Shown here piece after piece: positions 58,892-64,000 of a stretch of DNA of 64,000 nucleotides; position 1 is the first letter of the stretch; every line of letters begins with the position of its first letter. Under the pieces are notes generated by a model. The model was not told the DNA's origin. It worked only from the letters and a program-made list of their open reading frames with translations, and searched no databases. The DNA is from Streptomyces sp. NRRL F-2664. Its GTDB lineage: Bacteria; Actinomycetota; Actinomycetes; Streptomycetales; Streptomycetaceae. The translations under genes and the position numbers were made by a program. Location of the stretch: contig NZ_JOFX01000034.1 in assembly GCF_000719345.1 (NCBI RefSeq), forward strand, positions 1 to 64,000. Direction: 5' to 3'.

Positions 58892-59971
58892 TCAGGTGGT
58901 CAGCCAGGCGCGGAGTCGTTCCTCGCAGTGCAGGATCGCCTTCGTCTCCACGCGTTCGTCGACCTTGTGGGCCAGCAGCGCGTCACCCGGCCCGTAGTTC
59001 ACCGCCGGGACGCCCAGCGCACTGAAGCGGGACACGTCCGTCCAGCCGAACTTCGGCATGGCCCGGCCGCCCACCGCCTCCATGAAGGCGGCGGCCGCGG
59101 GGTGCGAGAGCCCCGGCAGGGCCCCGCCGGAGGAGTCGTCGACCACGAACTCGGCGATGTCGCAGTCCGCGAACACCTCGCGGACGTGGGCGAGCGCGTC
59201 GGCCTCGCTGCGGTCGGGGGCGTAGCGGAAGTTGACGGTCACGGTGCACGCGTCGGGGATGACGTTGTTGGCGACGCCGCCCTCGATGCGGACGGCGTTG
59301 AGGCCCTCGTGGTACTCCAGGCCGTCGATGACCGGCCTGCGGGGCTCGTACGCGGCCAACCGGGCCAGGATCGGGCTCGCCGTGTGGATGGCGTTGGAGC
59401 CCATCCAGCTGCGGGCGGAGTGGGCGCGCTCGCCGGCGGTGCGCAGCAGCACCCGCAGGGTGCCCTGGCAGCCGCCCTCGACCTCGGCGTTCGAGGGCTC
59501 CAGCAGCACCGCGAAGTCGCCCGTGAGCCAGTCCGGGTGGGCTTCTGCGACCTTGCCGAGGCCGTTGAGGTCGGCGGCGACCTCCTCCTGGTCGTAGAAG
59601 ACGAAGGTGAGGTCCCGGTTGGGCTCGGGCACGGTCGCGGCGATGCGCAGCTGCACGGCCACGCCGGACTTCATGTCGGTGGTGCCGCAGCCCCACAGGA
59701 CGCCGTTCTCGTCCAGGCGCGAGGGGACGTTGTCGGCGATCGGCACCGTGTCGAGGTGGCCCGCGAGCACCACGCGCTCGGGGCGCCCGAGGTGCGTGCG
59801 GGCGACGACGTTGTTGCCGAAACGGTCCACCGTGAGGTGGGGCAGGCCGCGCAACGCGTGTTCCACGAGGTCGGCGAGTACCTTCTCGTCGCCGCTCACG
59901 GAAGGGATGTCGACGAGCCGGGCGGTCAGCTCGGCGGCGTCCAGGGTGAGGTCCAGCTCGGATTCGGACAT
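58892..59971 (-). CDS. dapE: Succinyl-diaminopimelate desuccinylase
   Basis: A 359-residue M20 amidohydrolase. Di-zinc motifs are VLAGHLDTVP, GCGTTDMKSG and VFYDQEEVAAD; FGWTDVSRF near the end binds substrate. It produces L,L-diaminopimelate from the N-succinyl form for lysine and peptidoglycan. dapC, the preceding step, lies 2 kb away, and both are conserved in this region in mycobacteria. Confidence 0.93.
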   Translation of the reverse strand: MSESELDLTLDAAELTARLVDIPSVSGDEKVLADLVEHALRGLPHLTVDRFGNNVVARTHLGRPERVVLAGHLDTVPIADNVPSRLDENGVLWGCGTTDMKSGVAVQLRIAATVPEPNRDLTFVFYDQEEVAADLNGLGKVAEAHPDWLTGDFAVLLEPSNAEVEGGCQGTLRVLLRTAGERAHSARSWMGSNAIHTASPILARLAAYEPRRPVIDGLEYHEGLNAVRIEGGVANNVIPDACTVTVNFRYAPDRSEADALAHVREVFADCDIAEFVVDDSSGGALPGLSHPAAAAFMEAVGGRAMPKFGWTDVSRFSALGVPAVNYGPGDALLAHKVDERVETKAILHCEERLRAWLTT

Positions 59972-60058
59972 GGAACTGACCCTAACGCCCCGGGGTGTGG
60001 CGAAGCGTCCCTCGTCCGGCCGGTGGACGCGCCATATGCCTCAAGTACGGTGGGCCGC

Positions 60059-61039
60059 GTGTCCGAGATCCGTGTACCCCGTCCTCGCCGCCGCAGGCCG
60101 CTGCGTGTGGCCGTCGGCCTGCTCGTTCTCCTTTCGGTGATCGGGTACTTCGCCGTCCAGCGCGCCTCGAACGGCGGGGGCGCCCCCTTCTGCGTCGCCC
60201 GTGCGGACGCGTCCGGCCGCGACGGCGGTACCGAGAAGTACGAGATGTCCCCGGAGCAGGCGGCCAACGCGGCGACGATAGCCGCGGTCGGCATCGCCAA
60301 GGGCCTTCCCGACCGGGCCGTCACCATCGCCCTGGCGACCGCCATGCAGGAGTCGGCCCTGCGCAACCTCGACCACGGCGACCGCGACTCCCTCGGGCTC
60401 TTCCAGCAGCGGCCGTCGATGGGCTGGGGCACCCCGGAGCAGATCACGGACCCGGTCTACTCGGCCGGGATCTTCTACGACCACCTCGTCGACGTGCCGG
60501 GGTACTCCCGGCTGCCGCTGACGGTGGCCGCCCAGAAGGTGCAGCGCAGCGGGTACCCGCAGGCCTACGCCAAGCACGAGCCGGACGCGACGGTGCTGAC
60601 CGCGGCCTTCGCCGGCGGCGGCAGCCTGGACTGCGGCGGTCCGGCGCCCACGCAGCCCGGCGATCCGCAGAAGGTGCGCGCGGGCCTGGAGCGGATCTTC
60701 GGCAAGGACGGGATGCACACGGCCGGTCCGCAGGGCGGCCAGGGCGGGCAGGCCGGCCGCAGCGCCGGCGGCCGCAGCGTCGAGGAGCCCGAGATCACGA
60801 TGGTGGAGAAGCGGGACGCGGGCGAGGCCGCGACGCGCCGCAGCCGGGCGATGGCCCACTGGGCGGTGGCCAACGCGCGCGAGATGGGCATCGCCAGGGT
60901 CTCGTACGACCTGCGCGGCTGGGTCGCGGGCAAGGACCGGGGCCGCTGGCAGGGCCGGGAGGACGCGGGCGCCAAGAACGGCGACGGCGACCCCTACGGG
61001 GCGGCGCCCGGCGAGGTGCGGATCTTCATGGCCCGCTGA
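60059..61039 (+). CDS. Membrane-anchored lysozyme-fold (transglycosylase-like) protein
   Basis: A predicted 326-residue protein from a GTG. An Arg-rich start and one helix (RVAVGLLVLLSVIGYFAV) anchor it. The main domain has ALATAMQESALRNL, with a candidate catalytic Glu, and DSLGLFQQRPSMGWG, similar to lytic transglycosylase ES...GLxQ signatures. The C-terminal ~75 residues (RSRAMAHWAVANARE...) form a second small domain. Such proteins are often labelled 'heavy metal transporter', which the sequence does not support. Confidence 0.75.
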   Translation: MSEIRVPRPRRRRPLRVAVGLLVLLSVIGYFAVQRASNGGGAPFCVARADASGRDGGTEKYEMSPEQAANAATIAAVGIAKGLPDRAVTIALATAMQESALRNLDHGDRDSLGLFQQRPSMGWGTPEQITDPVYSAGIFYDHLVDVPGYSRLPLTVAAQKVQRSGYPQAYAKHEPDATVLTAAFAGGGSLDCGGPAPTQPGDPQKVRAGLERIFGKDGMHTAGPQGGQGGQAGRSAGGRSVEEPEITMVEKRDAGEAATRRSRAMAHWAVANAREMGIARVSYDLRGWVAGKDRGRWQGREDAGAKNGDGDPYGAAPGEVRIFMAR

Positions 61040-61111
61040 TCCGCCGGGGCCCGGCCGGGTTCCGTCGGAGCGGGCACGGTCAGCGGGAAGCACCCGGCCG
61101 CGCGTGCGAGC

Positions 61112-61133
61112 GATCACCCGCCCGGGGGTGATC
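61112..61133. promoter_or_regulatory. Inverted repeat in the intergenic region
   Basis: GATCACCC-GCCCGG-GGGTGATC is a perfect 8-bp dyad. A further GATCACCC copy abuts its right arm (from 61130), so the motif occurs three times. It lies 73 bases after the preceding stop and ~190 before the next gene; operator or weak terminator are both possible. Confidence 0.5.
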
Positions 61134-61324
61134 ACCCGCTAGGGCGGCGGCCGCCCAGGGCGGCCGAATGGGCGGAAAGCCCTGGTCGGCGCGCATCCAA
61201 TGCGTTTGTCGCGGAAGCCGATTAAACGATGCGTTACCGATCCTTTACCCGAGGGCGCCGCAACCCCACCCGCCCCGTGAGCGGTTAGTCAGGCCGTACT
61301 CAGCCGCTACCGCTTAGGAGCATC

Positions 61325-61690
61325 ATGTCCCTCCCCCTGACCCGTCGGATCGCCCGTGCCGCGCTGCTCGTCGCAGCCGGGGCAGCGCCCGTGGTCGGTG
61401 CGGCCGGCGCGGCCAACGCCGCCGGTCTGGAGTCCGTGCCGCAGCTGGGCGCACTCACCGCCACGGACGCGCCCGCGGCCACCGCCGACACGGCCACGGG
61501 AACGGCCACCGACGCCGTCGGCACCGCGGGTGCCGCGGCCAAGACCCTGCCGGCGCCCGCCTCCGACCTGGCCGGCCAGGCGGGCGGCCTGCTCGGCGGT
61601 CTGCCCACCACGCAGGAGCTGCCCGTCTCCGCACTGCCCGTGGGCGATGTCCTGCCGGCGGGACTGCCCGGCGGCGCGCTGCAGGGCTGA
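61325..61690 (+). CDS. Small secreted Ala-rich protein
   Basis: A 121-residue protein with a classical signal peptide (RRIARAALLVAAGAAPVVGAAGAANA). The mature part is low in charge and rich in Ala, Gly, Thr, Leu and Pro (LAGQAGGLLGGLP, LPVGDVLPAGLPGGALQG), typical of Streptomyces surface proteins of unknown role. TTAGGAG lies six bases before the ATG. A very strong terminator follows. Confidence 0.8.
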   Translation: MSLPLTRRIARAALLVAAGAAPVVGAAGAANAAGLESVPQLGALTATDAPAATADTATGTATDAVGTAGAAAKTLPAPASDLAGQAGGLLGGLPTTQELPVSALPVGDVLPAGLPGGALQG

Positions 61691-61702
61691 CACCGGGCGA
61701 CC

Positions 61703-61742
61703 CCGAGGGGGCCGGGAGTGTGCGCACTCCCGGCCCCCTCGG
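61703..61742. terminator. Terminator between secreted-protein gene and dapC
   Basis: A perfect 18-bp stem CCGAGGGGGCCGGGAGTG / CACTCCCGGCCCCCTCGG with a TGCG loop, between convergent genes. Confidence 0.92.
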
Positions 61743-61757
61743 CCGTCCCGGGGCCGG

Positions 61758-62855
61758 TCAGCCGAGGCGCTTGACCGCAGCCTCCACGCGCTCGTCGGTG
61801 GCGGTGAAGGCGACCCGCACGAAGCGGGCGCCCGCCTCGCCGTAGAAGTCACCGGGGGCCACCAGGATGCCCAGGTCCGCGAGGTGGGCGACGGTGTCCC
61901 AGCAGGGCTCGTCGCGGGTGACCCACAGGTAGAGGCTCGCCTCGCTGTGCTCCACCCGGAAGCCGTGCGCCTCCAGGGCCCCGCGGAGCGCCGTACGGCG
62001 GGCCGCGTAGCGCTCGCGCTGCTCCGCGACGTGCTGGTCGTCGCCGAGCGCCGCCACCGTGGCCGCCTGCACCGGGGCGGGGGTCATCATCCCGCCGTGC
62101 TTGCGGATCTCCAGCAGCTCGCCGAGCACGGCCGCGTCACCGGCGACGAAGGCGGCCCGGTAGCCCGCCAGGTTGGAGCGCTTGGAGAGGGAGTGGACGG
62201 CGACGATGCCCTCGTACGAGCCGCCGCACACGTCGTCGTGGAGGACGGAGACGGGCTCGGCCTCCCAGCCCAGCTCCAGGTAGCACTCGTCGCTGAAGAG
62301 CAGGATCCCGTGCTCCCGCGCCCAGGCCACGATCCGGACCAGCTCGGCCTTGTCGATGACCTTGCCGGTGGGGTTGGAGGGGGAGTTGAGCCACAGCAGC
62401 TTCACGCGGGCCGGGTCGAGGTCGGTGGTCGGGTCGTCGTAGACCACCGGCTCCGCGCCGCACAGCCGCGCGCCGACCTCGTACGTGGGGTAGGCGAGCC
62501 GGGGGTGGGCGACCTGGTCGCCGGCGCCCAGGCCCAGCTGGGTCGGCAGCCAGGCCACCAGTTCCTTCGAGCCGACGACCGGCAGGACGTTGCGGTGCCC
62601 GGCGGCGCTCGCGCCGAGCCGGCCGCGCAGCCAGTCCGTGACGGCGTCGCGCAGGGCGGGCGTCCCCCACACCGTCGGGTACCCCGGGGAGTCGGCGGCG
62701 TCGGTCAGGGCCTGCCGGACCACTGCCGGTACCGGGTCCACGGGCGTGCCGACGGACAGGTCGACGATGCCGTCGGGGTGGGCCGCCGCCGTCTTCTTGT
62801 ACGGCTCCAGCTTGTCCCAGGGGAAGGCGGGAAGACGGTCGGATACTGCGGCCAC
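61758..62855 (-). CDS. dapC: Succinyl-diaminopimelate aminotransferase
   Basis: A 365-residue class I PLP aminotransferase. The start LPAFPWDKLEPYK is the DapC hallmark. SPSNPTGKV, FSDECYLELG and the PLP lysine in SLSKRSNLAGYR follow. It transaminates N-succinyl-2-amino-6-ketopimelate in the lysine/DAP pathway. It lies 120 bases after the ferredoxin gene on the same strand, a pairing conserved in actinobacteria (Rv1177-Rv1178). Confidence 0.93.
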   Translation of the reverse strand: MAAVSDRLPAFPWDKLEPYKKTAAAHPDGIVDLSVGTPVDPVPAVVRQALTDAADSPGYPTVWGTPALRDAVTDWLRGRLGASAAGHRNVLPVVGSKELVAWLPTQLGLGAGDQVAHPRLAYPTYEVGARLCGAEPVVYDDPTTDLDPARVKLLWLNSPSNPTGKVIDKAELVRIVAWAREHGILLFSDECYLELGWEAEPVSVLHDDVCGGSYEGIVAVHSLSKRSNLAGYRAAFVAGDAAVLGELLEIRKHGGMMTPAPVQAATVAALGDDQHVAEQRERYAARRTALRGALEAHGFRVEHSEASLYLWVTRDEPCWDTVAHLADLGILVAPGDFYGEAGARFVRVAFTATDERVEAAVKRLG

Positions 62856-62975
62856 GGTGGTCTCTGCTCTCTCTGGGTGCGGTCTGTGCCTACGGGGTGG
62901 AACGGGTCGGAAAACACCGCGGTCCCGTGCGGCGGGAAGGCCGTACGGGACCGGGGGCGCTTCTGCCGTGAAAGG

Positions 62976-63305
62976 TCAGTGCTCGCCGTTGATGCCGGCG
63001 GGCAGCCCCGCGACGAACGGGTGGTCGCGCTCGATCAGGCCCAGCTTGGAGGCACCACCGGGCGAGCCGAGCTCGTCGAAGAACTCGACGTTCGCCTTGT
63101 AGTAGTCCTTCCACTCCTCCGGAGTGTCGTCCTCGTAGAAGATGGCCTCGACCGGGCAGACCGGCTCACACGCACCACAGTCGACGCACTCGTCCGGGTG
63201 GATGTACAGGGACCGCTGGCCCTCGTAGATGCAGTCGACGGGGCACTCTTCGATGCATGCCTTGTCCTTGACGTCGACACAAGGCTCCGCGATGACGTAG
63301 GTCAC
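62976..63305 (-). CDS. fdxA: 7Fe ferredoxin
   Basis: A 109-residue ferredoxin. The N-terminal half has the mixed 3Fe-4S/4Fe-4S motif: CVDVKDKACIEECPVDC is the first set, and CVDCGACEPVCP the second. The C-terminus is the acidic extension of actinobacterial FdxA/FdxC (EEWKDYYKANVEFF). The GTG is preceded by GAGGAGG. It supplies electrons to P450s and other redox enzymes. Confidence 0.95.
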   Translation of the reverse strand: MTYVIAEPCVDVKDKACIEECPVDCIYEGQRSLYIHPDECVDCGACEPVCPVEAIFYEDDTPEEWKDYYKANVEFFDELGSPGGASKLGLIERDHPFVAGLPAGINGEH

Positions 63306-63422
63306 GCTCTCGTTCCTCCTCGGTAGGGCTTTCCATATCGCGCGGGAGCGCGGCGTCGTCGATGCCCGCACCTAGTATCTCCGTTCCCGGGCACGATCCG
63401 AACAGGAGGGGCGGACAGAGCT

Positions 63423-64000
63423 GTGGAAATCACTGCCGGAGGACTGCTGGAGGTCCGAATCACCCCGGCTGACGTGGGTAAACGTGTCTCTGTACGACGG
63501 GTGGAGACCGGGCTGGGCGGATCACCCGAGTTCACGGACACGGTCGGTGTTCTCACATCCTGGGACCACGGTGTGCTGCTGATCACAAAGAAGAGCGGGG
63601 AGTCCGTCCGCATCCCGGAATCCTCCCTGGTCGCGGGGAAGGTCGTACCCGCGGCGCCGGCCCGCCGGCGGGGCCCGGCGGCCTCCTTCGAGGAGCTGAC
63701 GAGGGTCTGCGCGCGGGGCTGGCAGCCGTTGGAGAGCGAGCCGCTGGGCGGGTGGACGCTGCGCGCGTCCGCCGGGTTCACCCGGCGGGCCAACTCCGTT
63801 CTGCCGGTCGGCGACCCGGGCATACCGCTGGATGATGCACTCGCGCGAGTGACCTCCTGGTATGCCGAACGAGGACTTCCGGCGTACGTGCAGGCCGCCA
63901 CGGGGGCCGCCGGCACGCAGGAGCTGCTGTGCGCGGAGCTGGAGCGCCGGGGTTGGGCGTCCGAGGCGTCGGCGGAGGTCCGGATCGGGGCGCTGGCCCC
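63423..64000 (+). CDS. GNAT-family N-acetyltransferase (C-terminus beyond the window)
   Basis: The frame opens at a GTG after CAGGAGGGG and runs off the right edge with 192 residues visible. The first ~70 residues are a beta-barrel-like module (EVRITPADVGKRVSVRR, VLTSWDHGVLLITKKSGE), an SH3-like region found before GNAT domains in Streptomyces. The next part (RGWQPLESEPLGGW) begins the acetyltransferase. The catalytic core and the acetyl-CoA loop lie outside the window, so assignment rests on family memory. Confidence 0.7.
   Translation, partial: MEITAGGLLEVRITPADVGKRVSVRRVETGLGGSPEFTDTVGVLTSWDHGVLLITKKSGESVRIPESSLVAGKVVPAAPARRRGPAASFEELTRVCARGWQPLESEPLGGWTLRASAGFTRRANSVLPVGDPGIPLDDALARVTSWYAERGLPAYVQAATGAAGTQELLCAELERRGWASEASAEVRIGALA

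Noticed and set aside
1..64000. Possible mobile elements, prophage, CRISPR arrays or biosynthetic cluster
   Set aside because: I found no transposase, integrase, spacer-repeat array, PKS/NRPS domain or A/T-rich island. The repeats seen are inside genes or are short dyads.

Overview
The window is high-GC actinobacterial chromosome, almost certainly Streptomyces. G/C is strongly enriched at third codon positions, GTG starts are common, and Streptomyces core families are present: WblC, AdnAB, DUF3107, DUF3117, DUF3152, UvrD2 and mycoredoxin. Gene density is close to 90%. I see no tRNA, rRNA, insertion sequence, prophage or CRISPR array. From memory, and not checked against a database, the order of the first ~38 kb parallels Mycobacterium tuberculosis Rv3197-Rv3211. 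The order from ~42 kb to the end parallels Rv1177-Rv1239c. The window is therefore two conserved actinobacterial core blocks with Streptomyces-type insertions.

Layout. 1-4.2 kb: a TerD-family stress protein running off the left edge, a YgjP-like metallopeptidase, an orphan E1/ThiF-like protein and a UbiB/ABC1 kinase-like protein. 4.2-8.5 kb: a stress and antibiotic-response island, with wblC (whiB7) behind a long leader containing a translated upstream ORF and an intrinsic attenuator, then uvrD2 and mycoredoxin with a SigR-type promoter. 8.5-19.2 kb: nudC, an M20 dipeptidase, the double-strand-break resecting helicase-nuclease adnA-adnB, and an alkyltransferase-like protein. 19-25 kb: a large membrane protein (kinase-like core plus LPG-synthase/flippase-like domain), a secreted tripeptidyl-peptidase-like hydrolase and moeZ.

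25.4-30.1 kb: a four-gene leftward operon of a PelF-like glycosyltransferase, a polytopic membrane protein, a nucleotide-sugar epimerase and a spherulin-4-type protein. This is the best candidate in the window for a poorly described system, because in other organisms these families meet in galactosamine-rich exopolysaccharide synthesis and turnover. 30.5-42.5 kb: a DUF3152 protein with a metzincin motif, two alpha/beta hydrolases, a TetR regulator with a probable operator, DUF3107, a ferritin-like protein, a DEAD-box helicase with a repeat-built tail, MarC, a PHP phosphoesterase, and DUF6758-like and SUFU-like proteins.

42.5-55 kb: Mg2+ transport (corA behind a structured leader, and an MgtE-N/CBS protein without a channel domain), DUF1003, mrp, tatB, and an envelope-stress module of ECF sigma factor, anti-sigma factor and HtrA that matches mycobacterial sigE-rseA-htrA-tatB. 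55-64 kb: DUF3117, enoyl-CoA hydratase, tag, a DivIVA-like protein, folP, a LOG-family protein, dapE, a lysozyme-fold protein, dapC, a 7Fe ferredoxin and a GNAT acetyltransferase cut by the right edge.

Start codons were chosen from Shine-Dalgarno spacing and remembered family N-termini. Promoters, operators and terminators come from reading sequence only. Statements about families are from general knowledge and no search was run.
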